Source: Sclerodactyla briareus (Eukaryota; Echinodermata; Holothuroidea; Dendrochirotida; Sclerodactylidae). From it: a stretch of 64,000 nucleotides of DNA. The translations under genes and the position numbers were made by a program. The notes beneath the pieces are model-generated. The model made no database searches and was not told the origin of the DNA. It worked only from the letters and a program-made list of their open reading frames with translations. Below are positions 11,266 through 24,043 of this stretch, in pieces. Location of the stretch: NCBI GenBank assembly GCA_026419785.1, contig JAODTK010000445.1, positions 310,001-374,000 of the forward strand. The letters are read 5' to 3'. Each line of letters begins with the position of its first letter. Position 1 is the stretch's first letter.

Positions 11266-12740
11266 TTCACAAAATATTAAAGAAATAACATCTTTTCTTA
11301 GGGAGTACTTCTTTGTCTTGGAAAAATGCAGATTCATGGTGTATAGGCTTTGTTCCCCCCCACCCTCCATTACATAGATTCCTAAAATTCTCAAAAGTAC
11401 AAGAAAATAACAATGCCCACATGCTTGAACTTATTAAATTTAGGATGGGATTGGATAATTTCTCTTTTCACCTGCGTAGTTCGGGGGCAATCTGTCAGAC
11501 GACTGTCAGCATTACCAATTTTTTACAGCTGTGAAGACACTGAAATTGATCCCAGTCGCCTACCTAGGGTCACAAACTTGGAGGTCAATTGAAGGAGTTT
11601 TTTCCCCTGTCAATGGTAGACCAACCCAGTACAAAGGGATGGTCAGTTAAGAACAAGCCGCAAAGGAATCATCTTTTTTTCGCTTTCCATGATTGCGCGC
11701 TCTTCCTCCTCTCCCTCGTCTCTCGTCTCCTATTTTTCTTTCTTTTCTCTTTGTTCCTTCCTTTCCTTTTTTCGCCATTCCTCCCTCTCTCTCTAGTTCC
11801 TGCGCTTGTTCCCATTCTTCCCAGTCAAACCCTTCGGAAGGGGTTTTTGCTCCCACACCCTTCCCCCCTCAGAAATGCTTAATGATTTTCTCTATTTAAA
11901 CATTAACACAATGATAGTCTACGATTATGACTGACCAAGGATTGCACCAGGGATTGCTAATCTATGAATTGTGTTGCAATGCGCCCCCACCCCCGCTGGG
12001 AACAGGACAGAGAGTTTTACTGTTGTGTATATGCAAATTCCAGGCGACATACTACACCTAACCCAAAAAATGTAAGTAAGGAGTTGGAGGCCAATTAATT
12101 TCAGCGGACAAGAAATAGGACCACCATTTCCATTTTCTCTTCAAGAAAATCTGACAGGAACTCACTTGCCAGCAGTTCTAGGTAGCATCAGTGATGTAGT
12201 GAAGGATATGTGCGGGGTAGTTAGTAGAGAAGAACTACAGCCCTCCAGAATGTCCCGATTACAGTCTCATCGTTGTAACCTGCACACTCAGATAGATTAG
12301 GGTCCTGCAGATCCTGCACTGCCCGGAGGAAGAGAGGGATTTTCGTGTTAAAGGATTTGCCCTTCGGCGACAGTTGTGTAGCTATGGGAGAACTGGAACA
12401 CCTATACAGGTGACAACTGGGAAGCAATAGTTTGCAAATTTAGTGCATTCGGAGAGGAAAGAGAGAGCAAATTTGGGACAGGAGAAAGGTGTAAACCCTG
12501 TAGCGCCACACGCGCCCTATTGAATAAAAACTTTGTCGCAATGTTTGGCATATGGGAACAAAGGATCGTGAGCTGTATTCTCTAAGAAGTCCCCCCCCCC
12601 ACCTAAATTCCCCCTAACAAAAATTGTGCAGGAGAAATCCCCCCACACATTTTGAGAATAGCAAAAACACTGGTAGCCTTCTTAACAGAAGCTGCATTTA
12701 TTTGGCATTTATAGTGATCATGACTGATAAATAGCTTCTA
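11266..12740. other. Unannotated stretch with a polypyrimidine tract
   Basis: No gene recognised. At 11698-11823 about 125 bp of the plus strand is almost all C and T (for example TCTCCCTCGTCTCTCGTCTC). Such a tract can form triplex DNA or act as a strong polypyrimidine tract; frames overlapping it are low-complexity artefacts. A C-run lies at 12590-12600. Confidence 0.5.
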
Positions 12741-14280
12741 TTTGCAGAGGTTACTCACGATAACCACGCGTGAAAGGGGAGTGAAAAATATACTTTTGTC
12801 AAAAAAATGGTGGGCTGAGTTGGAATTTGAAGGCACATAAGGCAAATAAATATTTCGGGACGATGATCGTGAATAAGGCAACCAAAGCAATTGTCGAGAT
12901 GTTGAACTTTTAGGGCTTTCCATAAACCAATCCCTGTGCAGTGAACGTTTACCGTGAAATTTGAAGTGCCATAAGAGTAACATTCCTGATAATTTTGTCT
13001 TGGCAGGTGAACTACTAACTTGTTAAAAAGGTTCATCATTTAGGGAGGCTCACAAATTAACTAATTCTCAGTTACACTACCAAGAACTTACTGTTATTGA
13101 CATGGAAGGGGAGACGTTGAAACGTCAGGGTAGTAATACAAGAACTCATTTAGACTTTTCTTCTCTTTACCACATGTTAATGTTCTATCACACCAGTCTA
13201 CCAGCTGGGGAATAATTTCTGAGGAAGAGGGAATATAAACAGATTTTGTCTTATCAAGTTCGACTGCAACTGGCAACTATGGAAATATTATTTCTACCTC
13301 TAGGGGACGGGTGAAATTCGACCACTAAATGCATTATTGAAATGTTGGAATATCTCAGTAATGAGCGAATTTCAATGTGAAAATGTAATTAAGTTGAGAA
13401 CACCTAATTCTCTCGTTCACTGACCAACTTTCAGGAGAGCGTGGTCAATTTCCTGAGAAATCGTGTTCCAAACTTCGAAGTGAACACACGCACACACAAA
13501 CCGTGCACACACACTTTTCACACGCACATACACACAAATAGTGACGACTAGGGCTCTTCAGAACAGAGTTCAGGCGAGACAAAAACTAGTATGTATTGCA
13601 TGCGAAAATACTACTCACCACAGCCAGATAGGGCTGGTTGTCAGCAGCACACAGGACCTCAGGTAAGGGAAGTAGATACGGCCTGCCTTAAAGCACTTTG
13701 CGGACAGTGTTCGTCGCTCTGTGTGAGAAAAAAAAAGATCTTGTAGTAGAATGTAGTAGATGACACAGATTCCCTGTCATATGAGATATACTTTACACGA
13801 CCCAAATGGGCATTAAGTAGTGTTGAACAACAGTACGATTTTACAATTATTTGTGAACATGGAAGAATGTGGACTCTTGGATCATGGGCAGAGAGTGGAG
13901 GGGTTTGAAGCGACCCAATGTTACAGGGGAACGGTAATTGTTTCATGAAAATCCGCGGTTTAAGAAACGAACTTTGCATTTTATATTGCAGAAGTTCGCC
14001 CAAACGAGTGCAGGGGAATGGAGCTAGCTGGTTGATTGCCCCTTGTTGGGAGTCACAAACATTTCGCAGAAAAAAATTAAAAAAGTTGGAATTTTCTGAA
14101 AAAAGTTCACCTCATTCTGGATCAGTGTGATTTCTCACAATCTCCGTGGAAATGGTTGAGAGCTTTGTCATATACACAGTGCATTTCTGGAGCATCAAGA
14201 TGTTCAAAACATATTTGGGAAACTCTAACAGATTCAGGGTGCTGTGTTAAAATGGTCTCAGGCAAAGCAGCGTAGTTGCC
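12741..14280. other. Unannotated stretch, weak minus-strand frames
   Basis: Overlapping minus-strand frames at 12738-13039 end beside ATC|GTGAGT, a strong 5' splice site motif, and another open frame lies at 13659-14003. Neither shows a known domain or a convincing acceptor, so no gene is called. A CA-rich patch lies at 13485-13535. Confidence 0.3.
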
Positions 14281-14286
14281 CTCATT

Positions 14287-14894
14287 GTGTGCCCTATCAA
14301 AGATAATCTCATGCTTTCATGTAGGAATATAACAAGAAATATAACAGACAGTGTTACAGTTGCAAAGTATGACACAAAGGTATTTCTGGGGAAAATATTC
14401 ACAGAGATGTTGGATTCATCAACATTTGTGTTGCTCACATTTGAGTCTCATGTTATTTTGAATGTAGACGAGGCCATATTCAACAACATTACAAGCAAAC
14501 ATTTACACAAACTTGTGGTGAACTATGCAAGACAAATGTGTGCGAGTGGTTTACAGTTCAATTGTTGGGAGACATTCATGGAAAATCTCTATTCCCACGA
14601 TGCCATATTTTGACTTTGCGGGCTTCAGAGAACCATTGCCTGCCCCATGTAAATGGCCCTAAAACAGTCTCACTTGGCCGTTCTCGTAGAGGCAGAGTTC
14701 CAGTAAGAAAAACATGTACATTTCATCCCCATGTAGACTACTGCCGGAAAGAGGAATCTGTGATCAATTCTCTGGTTGAAGACACCACACATGTAAAACA
14801 TGTTATTGACTATTCTACAACCCCAAGTTATCCGTTATTGCGAAACAGGATTGTGATTGGCTATTCCGATCACAGGCAGCAAATTTTGAAATAA
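14287..14894 (+). pseudogene. Coding-like stretch in two overlapping frames
   Basis: An open frame of 108 codons (14287-14613) overlaps a second one in another frame (14538-14894, ending at TAA). Both have protein-like composition, for example KVFLGKIFTEMLDSS and KLVVNYARQMCASG in the first and TCTFHPHVDYCRKEES in the second. A single indel near 14540-14610 would join them. I recognise no family. It lies just before element copy B, so it could be an internal part of a larger transposon, a decayed gene, or chance. Confidence 0.3.
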
Positions 14895-14941
14895 ACAAGT
14901 CAGGTCTTTGCAGAACAGTCAAATAATGTGCTCGATTTGCA

Positions 14942-15523
14942 AGTAAAAGCAGTACTTTTTAAACACAAAGGTAAGGGTGCGTGAGCTTTGGAAGTTGTTT
15001 ACACATGCAGATCGGCTCTCAGTATACGCGCGCTTCAGAGGGCGTACTGTTTTAATGGAATACAAACAGGCGGAACGACGCGTTGCTCGTAGCATGGGAA
15101 ACATCATGTTCACACGCGCACAACCCGCCAGTTTGCACGCGTGGTCGGGTATTGCGTCTCTGTAGAAATACGCAAAGCATTCACTGCCAATCGTTTGGGA
15201 TGGTACGCAATGCAATTACTTGATCAAACTAACGCAATTCTTACCCTAGCTGCTTTTTTCACCATTCAGAGGATACTAAAGAATAGATCAAGGATTTAGA
15301 TATCTCTAATCATTCGGGTAATTCTCCAATTCGCGGGTTGCAGTATGGATTAACAACTACAAACAGGTCGACTTTACTGGTTCATAAACAGTCTCTGACT
15401 CTGGAATTAGCTGAATAACAAACTCGCTGCGGCCTCGTCCGTTATTGATCTAAATTCATAGTCTTGATGTTTATTCGCCAGTATAAGTCTCCGTTGCAGT
15501 TCTTTCATTATATGCGGAACAAG
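14942..15523 (+). mobile_element. Element B, uninterrupted copy
   Basis: Second copy of the element at 9984-11020, colinear over about 580 bp and without the SINE. It therefore serves as the empty site: CTAACGCAATTCTTACCCTAG here corresponds to CTAACGCA, SINE, TTTACCCTAG in copy A. No open frame longer than 100 codons is present, so it is probably non-autonomous. Confidence 0.65.
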
Positions 15524-16689
15524 CACACCTGTATAGATGTGACTGAGAGGAAAAACAGGAGAGAGGCTGGTTAGGGAGGTGATTCTGGATGAGACGGAGA
15601 CGCCGGAACTTGTTTTTACGACACACAGAGGGGAAGATGCCTACAATCATTTACCCATCAACGACAGATATTATTATAGCCCATCACTTAGAGAAGGGTT
15701 GGTCATCTCTGAAGAAGACATCGTTCAGTGAAAATGTTGATACCTCAATATTGTAAGTTCTCTTGATAGTGTGTGAGATTCTAGTTATTTTTTTTCTCAA
15801 TATCAATGTCCACTCCTCTCCAGGCTCAATCTCATACTTACACAGAGCCAAGGAATCCCAGCGACACAACCCAGCACTGTTTTGCAGGCCCACAGCAAAC
15901 CCTCTGGACCTGGGGAAATACATAGGAACACAGGAACTGCTACCCAGGATATGAAATTAGTCAGCGCTTCCTTTGGAACAGAAACAGTGCTATCCCCTGG
16001 GGTTCGCACTCCCCTAACCAGTGGCAACCTTTTTTTTTAATACTGCTGCAGGCGGCTCACACATCAACCCTTTGAATTCAGCCCGACATAGAGCCAGCCA
16101 TTTTGGGGTCAGAGATACCAGCAATGCAGCACAATGATACTATTCTCAGGTCTCAGACAAGAACTGTTGCCCTCCAAAACAACGCTCAGGGTGGTTGCTG
16201 AATGATAGGAATAAAAAAATAATGAATGCATTCATACTCAATTTGTCTTTATGGCAGACAGATCAACCTGTGCAGAGGTGAAGAATGAGCCATTATAACA
16301 CACAAGGCATTATCATGTTAATATAACATGCCTTCAGGTTCCCAAAAAAACAAGTTCAAGCATAGTGATTGAATCACCAGAGGTGTAAAAAATAGGTTAT
16401 AGATCAGAGAAAAGATTCTTATAAAGATATTATATCATGTCTACGGTGCTTGAACCAGAGCAATATTGGTTCATTTCACCAGAGCAACGGTTTTTCATAA
16501 AGATTATACAATTCATGTACTTTTGCTATCAACCAAAATTTGTTCACATCTCAGATTAGACTAGAATCTCACACACCATCAGAAGAACTTTATAGATTAA
16601 AAGTATATTCCACTTTGAAAAGTAGGGGTTCCAATCCGCACTAGGACGATGGGGAAGAAACAAGTCAGTATGAGGCAAGTTGAGACTAG
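15524..16689. other. Unannotated stretch, no gene recognised
   Basis: Short frames at 15684-16027 on both strands show no domain. No repeat recognised. Confidence 0.4.
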
Positions 16690-17200
16690 GTTGAAACAAG
16701 TTTTCCTGTTATGGCCTTCTAGTATCTGGGTGTTGATGAATTCATAGTTCTAATGATATGTTGAGATTGTTCATGTGGGCATTTCATAATATAACCCAGA
16801 TGCTTGGTTCCCTCTCTCGTCCATGGGATTCCTTTTAGCTCTTGGTGATCTTGTGAGCCGTTCATGGTTCTGGACCATACTCTGATTTGCTAATATCCAG
16901 CTGCTCGCTTTCCGATTTTATTAAGAGCAATGATTGTTTTTCTGAAGGTTTAGAGCGTTGAGCCCATAGAGGGAAGCGTAGTCCAGGATGGGATGAACCA
17001 GAGTTTTACAGGCTGCAACTTTTAATTGCAGCTCCAGAGATCCATTAGAATAACTCCAAGACCCTTTGGCTTCCTTCACTGGAGAGACATGTTTCTGAAA
17101 TGTTCACTCTAAGATAAGTGGCACATGACACCATCTCAAGTTGTTGCATGCAAAGGTTCCCAAGTCTATAATCATGAGATCCTTGAAATTCATGATGTGT
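16690..17200 (-). pseudogene. Non-LTR retrotransposon RT relic (LINE)
   Basis: Minus-strand translation gives, in order, HDYRLGNLCMQQLEMVS with CATYLRVNIS (17097-17178) and ACKTLVHPILDYASLYG (16964-17016). These match the C-terminal part of LINE reverse transcriptases, where the pattern is roughly Y-x-L-x(5)-L-x-x-V-x-x-A-K-Y-L-G-V-x-I-S, then A-Y-x-T-L-V-R-P-x-L-E-Y-A. The parts lie in different frames with stops, so the copy is dead. Further upstream RT sequence may extend to about 17600 but is not readable. Confidence 0.7.
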
Positions 17201-17600
17201 CACCTCTCTGATTTCATATACAGGAATTGTCAGAGAAATTGTCAGAAAGATGCACCAAGAAATGTACCTGTGCGAACTCCCGACGGTAGGGTCATGTATG
17301 AGGCCAGTGAGGAGTGCAAAGCGAATTTGAAATGGGTCAATGATTCCATAATAGTTTTTGACTCAGAGATGAGGCATAGGTTGTTGAAACGTAATGATTT
17401 TTTTTAAGGTTTTGATCCAGTCGGAAAGCATGTCAATGGAATGTCAGAATTAGCTGTGTATCATGTTGTGCTTCAGGACTGAAACCAAGTGGATAGTCAG
17501 ATGTTGTTGAAGGCTCCAAGTTATGATGAAGCTGCGAAGATTGTACTGCCATGATCTTGGAGAGGAACACAGGAAAAAAAAAAAAGGATCTCACCGTGAT

Positions 17601-18525
17601 ACTTGCTATAAATCAAAGTTCAGATAAGAGACTTGAATACACTTTGGCACAAGGACGTCATATGAATACACACCCGCAAATGTGGCACTTCTGAAAAGGG
17701 GACTCTGCTGGGCGAAGCGTTACATAGCAGTTTGACGTATATGTATGTGTCCTTCGTTAGCAAGTGTAAACCTTAGTTGTAAGTGGACATCACAACCTCA
17801 TTCACACCCTCAACAATAGGGGGCAGATTAAATTACATTTGAATTCTAACAGCCTTTAGACCATGCTATTGCCTCACAATACACCATTGATGGCCTTGAT
17901 TTGACTCCTCAGGCCCTGGGGTTTAATTCAGTGTCCTCCTTTGACAGTGCTTACATATCTGTATGTGTATTTGGTGGGTGTTCTTCACACCTTTCCTGTT
18001 GCAGACTTTCTTCGAAAAGGTGAGACCGATTTCAATTAAATTCTGCACTAAGTATCGGTTTGATTATAGTTGAGGCATTTAATTAAGTCACTGCTTATTA
18101 GGTAGGATACTATCTTTTTTTTTCAGTTAGAGCTCATTAGCACGATCACGATGAACGTAAAGCAGCTATGGTGATGTGGATGGGCACATATGTACATGAT
18201 ATTAGGTGAATGAACTGATCAGATTTTCCGTGAAATAAGCTCGAAAATGTCTAACTTGTTTAAAAGGTGAAATTTGAAGGTTCATCAATTTTTTACAAAA
18301 CTTGGTGAATATGGCTCCCCTTAGTCCCATTTTTTTAACATAGATTGGGGGACGTTGGAGGTCATTCATGTGTCAGTATAGTCAATGAGCAAATTCCCTA
18401 AAAGATGCCTTGAGAGCTTTGGCAAATTCTGTGCAGTGACTGTCTTTGCAACAGAACTAATGGTTCACAGTGAGGATTCCCTCTAATGGTTGGGATGTTA
18501 AAATCTCCCCGACTGAGCACAATGC
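17601..18525. other. Unannotated AT-rich stretch
   Basis: No reading frame, repeat or RNA recognised. Confidence 0.5.
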
Positions 18526-18529
18526 ATGT

Positions 18530-18785
18530 CCCCGCATGTATAAGTGGGTACCTGGTGAAGGTGACTTGCGAAGAGTACGGAGCCCTACTGCATGTGGCAA
18601 ACCTATTGGGGAGTCCTCCCTGGTGACTTAGTGAGATTTGTGCCGTCGGAGCGAACAGCTAGAGGTGCGTACTGGCAATAGTGGGTGTGACAAGTTACCG
18701 ATGCTCACAGGGTATATCTTGTGAAGCCTTTGAGCATGGTGAGGCCTTTGATGGGAAATGGTATTTATGCACTGCTTATTATTAC
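18530..18785 (+). repeat. 5'-truncated SINE body (same family as 45489)
   Basis: Contains AAGTGGGTACC, GAAGGTGACTTGCGAAGAGT, GGGGAGTCCTCC, a degenerate form of the GTGCGTCGG..GCAAAC segment, and GCCTTTGAGC with a tail near GGTATTTATGCACTG, colinear with 45620-45865. The tRNA head is missing. It is followed by an ATTATTAAT-rich tail to about 18835. Confidence 0.6.
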
Positions 18786-18839
18786 AGTTGTATCATTATT
18801 AATAATATTATTCTTATCATATTATTACCTAGTGTGCTC

Positions 18840-21800
18840 TTCATTTGATCCCCTTTGCAAAGTCTATTTTTTCCATGGACGATCACACTCGTAAATCGCT
18901 TGGCATGGAAATATTCTGATAATGTTCGGAAAACTGAGTAACCTCATGTTGCTGATTCTATGTACCAAACAAAATAACTACAAAGACTCGCCCAAAAAGT
19001 GGGACAAATAGGAGGTTCAACATTACGATCAAGATTCGACCGTCGATATTCTAGCACCCAAATTACATACCATTATGTCGCCAGTGAGTGATACTGCCCG
19101 CATGGCATTTCCAATTCATTCTCCCAGAGTAATATGCTACCATAGTAACTATAAGTAAACCAAATTAATTTTCAGGGATGGTCTTTGGAACCGGGTAGCC
19201 AACTGGCCAAAGATAATTGGCTATTGTTTAGGACGGTAAAGCTCATGGCCGAACCATTTGCCAGTTCTGGCTGATTTTCAAATCTTGCAATGTCTAGCTG
19301 TAAAAATCATGTAGATCAGGCTATAAATCACATGATAAATTAGTTTGGAGAACCTAAACCACAGTTGTATTGGGGAGTGAAGGTGGGATACAATAGTACT
19401 TTGCTTATTTTGCAAAGACAATCATTTTCACAATACAGAACTTACTGATCATGTTGTTACGTTAAAACCTGGCCAGAGCTCATCAGTGGTTTTTTGCCAC
19501 GAGAACCAGCTGTTGCAACAAGACTATTTGATTGACCATGCCTATCAAAACACCGCTCATTCCTTATCTTTTCTTCTTTCAACCTGATATAACTTGGTTT
19601 CTATCAATAAGCCATCGTTATATATGCAGATTTTTAGTAAAAAAATTGCGGTTTTGCAAAAAAGTGAAATCTGGCCCAAAATTGGGCCAGGGGAAAAACA
19701 AAAAAATTCCTCCATTTTGGCAAATGTATTTGGCCGTAATGCTGACCTGCCAACCCCTGTCGGGAACCTCGCACGGGTGGAGCAGTGTCGTGCAAAAGAG
19801 TGACTTGACTTGTCATATAGGTGGCCCTGGTCAGAACCCGCGAATTTAAAACTTGCAGGCATCTAATGTTTCAATACTTTTACTTGCAGGGAAGTTGGCT
19901 GCATGCTAAAAGACCCACTGTTGTCAACACATGGGGATTAAAATGGCTGTCCTAGGTATTCACCCCTCACCATGGAAACAAGACACTCCTCTTCAAGAAA
20001 TGATGGCGAGACACACACCGCAGGTGACCATCCGGCATGCTCACGGCAGAGCACCGTTTGATTCTGGCACTGCCAACTTCACATGAAGCCACTGTAGGAG
20101 GCGTTGACAAGTTTTGAGCAAGACAGCAAGGAAGACCAAGCTAAATAATATCTACTGGAACTAACCTAACCAGAGATAAAGGAGTCGAGACACCATCATC
20201 TCCTGACCTATACAGACCTGATCAAGTGACCTCTGTCTGCCAATCAAGGTAGCCAAAGATCGAAAGGAAAAGATCATGAAGTAAGATCCAACTGGAATAA
20301 CATTCATTTCCTCTGAATGGGACAGTAATAACTGCAATGTAGCCTCTATGAATGTTTATAGTCAAAATTAATTAGTACACCACACACAATTTCATAACAA
20401 CTTTGAAAACTCTCTATATGGAACGAATCAATGTAACCCTTCAATGGTATGCTATGGGAAAAATCATTTTATTATTCGTACAAGACAACCAGAATATAAA
20501 AAAAAAACGTAGCCAAAACTTCTGTCTGTAATATGTTCGATGTCTAAATCAGGAGGGAAATTACACCATTCTCACACGCTTCGAATGTGTGAAGGGCACA
20601 TAATCAATTACGAGATAACCGATACAATGCGAGCGCCAGTGTTATCATTTTTGCCGAATGGTTTATTTATACAATTGGTTTGCATTAAAAATCAACATGG
20701 GCGAATATATGTATAGAAACAAATCAAAATAGAGTGATATCTATTACAAAACGTTCCTAGCATTAATTCCTGCTTATAATGATAGACCTATTGACCCGAA
20801 CATTAACACAACCTTGGAAATATCCAATCTTGTTGGGGGAAAACTACAACCGGTATTGGGGCAGATTTATAGCCTAGCTTTCATCTCACATGTGCCAATT
20901 TATGTTAGGATACTTTCTTCTTCATCTTCAATTTCTTCACTCCAAATGCACCCATTCAGCATTCAATGGAGGGTACCATCTTAACCAGGCGCTTTTCAAA
21001 TTGTTATCTACATGTTGTAACTGGCAGTGGTTACTCTACTTTTCTTTTTCCGCATACATGGTAACTTGATGTGAATAGATCATTGGGGAAGTTACCAGCA
21101 GGGGGGGGTACTTCTCTGCGATTTATTTGGGAGGAGTGCAATTGACTTTGTTTGCCACCCTGCGAACATTTACAGCGACACTTTCTGACACTGGATTTAC
21201 TGAAAAAATATTCATAGAATTGATGTACAGCTGGTCAACATTGCCCTTAGTTTGCATCTATAAGAGTAAAATCAGTAGGCCTAGACTTCTGATATTTGGC
21301 ACGAGTCATGAGGTAGGACCAGCCCAGTCCTCTATTCGTCATGACACGCCTCACACAAACCCTAAATTATGTATCGATGGTAAATTTTCCAGCAAATATC
21401 GTTTTGTGAAGTTGATAAATGATGCGTTATAATGAAGTGCCCAATCACGTTGTTTGAATGTTTGAAGATGTACTTCTAAAAATATTCATTGTTGTCTCTG
21501 ACAAACTTTCAAAAAGACTTGTACTGTGCAAACTGTTCCTAAATTGAATTTTGTCCTTATGCTTCACTGCATACCCCCATTTCATACCAACCTTGATAGC
21601 CACCTTCTTGGCAGGAGTGATACATCGTCTCTGGCCTCTCCTCTTGGTGATAATAAATCATCCTCTCCCTCCAACTCACCTCGCTCTAGCCTCTGGGGAG
21701 GGAACAGGACACTAGAATGAATACTTTCTGATGAATTGATAATAAAGAGCAAATGAAAATAATTTGAACCTATCTGATAATGTAATGTTCATCTACTCAA

Positions 21801-21890
21801 CCAAGAACACTGAATTATCATTTAGCCGGGTCTGCAGACAAAGCCAATCTAGCCATGCTACTCCAGTAACAAGATAAACGCTTTCCCAAA
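18840..21890. other. Long unannotated stretch
   Basis: About 3 kb without a recognisable gene, RNA or classified repeat. Frames at 19532-19862 (both strands) and 21127-21432 lack domains. A G-run lies at 21103-21110. An A9 run at 20501-20509 and several T-runs are the only simple-sequence features. Confidence 0.45.
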
Positions 21891-21904
21891 TCAATGGCCT
21901 AGAC

Positions 21905-22487
21905 CAGTGGTCGGCATCCTTTTTGTTACGGTGACCAAAAATGGTGAGAAGCTTGCTATCGCGACCCTTGTTAGTATCTAAGCGAAGCGCCACCAATGTA
22001 TGGCACGGAGCGTCCAAGAAAATTTTGTTTTTTCAAACCCCCCTAGATTGCAGGAAACGGCACTTCCGAATAGATTTTGACACAGAACAGCATCCCCAAA
22101 TTTTTAATTTTGTCCAAAATTGATTTTCCATTATGTCCCCTCACAAAAAATTATGGCAGGACATGTCCCCGTGCCATAAAGATTCCTCAAATGCAACAGT
22201 TGTTTCAAAGTTAAAGGAGTGAAGGAAATTCTGTGTGGCCAAGCAGCAAATAAGAAGTCTTAAAGTTATAGGAGAAAAGGAAATGCTGTGTGGCCAAGCA
22301 GCAAATGAGGAGACCCAAAGTTAAAGGAGTAAACGAAATTACGTGGCTAGGCAGCAAGCAAGAACCAAACTTGGGGAATTAAAGCTTCTGCAGTTGTTTT
22401 TTTTCAACAGTGACAAATTTGCAACCCATCCGAAATTCCTTCGCGACCCAAATAATGGGTCGGCGACCAACAGGTCGCCGACAGTCG
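21905..22487. mobile_element. Non-autonomous hAT-like transposon with 8 bp TSD
   Basis: The element begins CAGTGGTCGGCATCC (21905) and ends GGTCGCCGACAGTCG (22487). These are inverted over most of the end (GTCGGC-ATCC against GGTC-GCCGAC). It is flanked on both sides by the identical 8-mer GCCTAGAC (21897-21904 and 22488-22495). CAGTGGT starts and 8 bp duplications are typical of hAT elements. The 583 bp interior has no transposase frame but holds three 55 bp tandem units at 22207-22370 (AAAGTTAAAGGAG..GGCCAAGCAGCAAA). A second short palindrome (GGTCGGCGACC) lies next to the right end. Confidence 0.8.
22207..22370. repeat. 55 bp tandem repeat inside hAT-like element
   Basis: Three units begin at 22207, 22262 and 22317 with AAAGTTAWAGGAG and contain TGTGGCCAAGCAGCAAA (CGTGGCTAGGCAGCAAG in the third). 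Periods are 55 and 55. Confidence 0.85.
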
Positions 22488-22643
22488 GCCTAGACCACAT
22501 TAGCTAGATAACGCAGCAGGTCATAAGGTATATACTGCATTATTCAAGAGAGCAGGATAATGCCATACATTCATCCATAATATTCACTCAGTGCCATTTC
22601 ATGTGACGGAGCCTAGTAAAATGACTCTGGCCCCTTGACCAAC

Positions 22644-22753
22644 CTCAAAATATTCTCTGGTCCTCTTTGCATCAAGCATGACGTTGTGCACGGCCACAAA
22701 CACCAGTCGAGACAAGGAGACCTCACAGACACCCTTAATGATATCATGGGCAC
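22644..22753 (-). CDS. Candidate exon, minus-strand gene (unassigned)
   Basis: On the minus strand, a pyrimidine-rich acceptor (ATCCTCTCTTTAG|G at 22753/22754) opens a 110-base exon with one open frame. It encodes AHDIIKGVCEVSLSRLV then FVAVHNVMLDAKRTREYFE, ending at GAG|GTTGGT. It starts with the last two bases of a codon and ends on a codon boundary. The composition is strongly protein-like and the frame is uninterrupted. No family recognised. Its start phase matches the end phase of the candidate exon at 24546-24702, 1.8 kb upstream, supporting one transcript. Confidence 0.45.
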
Positions 22754-23069
22754 CTAAAGAGAGGATATGAAAGAAAATGTTCATACTTCTGGTGGATAAT
22801 GACAAATGTGGTATTCTGTCTCTAACTGCCTCTAGCCCTTACTTGTCCCAGGCATTGATTCTCCCATGTCAGAAACATCACCAAATATTTACACCACAAG
22901 AAAGGGCAGAAGAACTCTTGCAGTTACATTGTTAGCGACTGGCGACGAAGCAACAATATCGCTTTCATGACATCACGATAAATAACCCTAGTGCATTTCA
23001 ATGTCGATATGGTATGGCCTTAACTCACTGCTAAATCCATTTAGCAACTCGGGCCTATGCTTTCGTCAG

Positions 23070-23540
23070 TGACCGATTTGGATGAATGTAATCGTTTTGC
23101 GTCTGGACTTCCGTTCTACCCAGCTATCCAAACTTCAGCGTATTCAGAACGCTGATGCAAGGCTAATTACGCGCACCCCAAACGCTCCACTATTACGCCC
23201 ATTCTTCGCCATCTTCACTGGCTTCCTGTCAAGCATAGGATCTTGTTTAAAATTCTCCCTGTGGCTTTCTGTGCTCTACCACCGGATCCCCATCTTACAT
23301 AAAAAAAATTCTGCTTCGCCATCAACCCTCTAGATGTCTCCGTATTTCTGACAAAAGTTTCATGTTGTTCCACCTAGCCATACAGAATCCTACGGGGATC
23401 GATCCTTCCAAACATTTGCGTTGTATCGATGGAATGCAATACATAAGAACCTCAGAATCATATCCCTAGCTTCAAATCAAAGCTCAAGTCAGATCTCTTT
23501 TCTAGGCTTTCCCCGAGGACTGTAGTTGTATTGTTCCGCG
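23070..23540 (+). pseudogene. CR1/L2-like LINE 3' relic
   Basis: Across shifted frames the plus strand gives DLDECNRFASGLP (compare LDYCNSLLxGLP), then LSKLQRIQNADARLITRTP, then YRILFKILPVAF-like residues, then YGDRSFQTFALYRWNAI, then SLASNQ and SSSQISF. This is the standard order of the C-terminal end of CR1/L2-type ORF2: LQRIQNAAARL, LHWLP, RI-x-FKI, YGDRSF, LWNSLP. It is broken by several indels. It lies on the strand opposite the candidate gene and probably inside its intron. Confidence 0.85.
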
Positions 23541-24043
23541 TTTAGATCATTCTCTTCTAATTGCGAGGGTGTATGAGGGTAGAAAATGAGTCGATCATTA
23601 TTATGATCATATATCACACAAAGTTGGGAATGAAATATTGGCTGAGTGATAGACGTGCAAAGATCTTTGTCGTGACTCATGTAAGCGGCACCATCCATTA
23701 TTCTCTGTGTGTTACAGAAACAATAATGCCTCTTTATGTTAGATTTTGTTTGACACACTAGTTTTTCATCTTCAGGTTTAACGAGCGGCGTCAAGCTGTT
23801 TGCCATTTAAGCGAGGCACTGGATGTCCTCCATTCTTAGTTGCTTGCGTGGAGCACCATACATGCACAATTCGGAGCTAGTCTCAGCCCTTTGGTGGAGT
23901 GATATAAACTCAACCAGGATTGCACCACCACGTAGAGGAATTGGCCATACTGACTGTTTATTGCAACCCCAGAGAACCTCCATGGCGATACCCTACTCCA
24001 CCGGATCACCCTAATAGTCTAAACAACAGTCTAAACGAATCTA

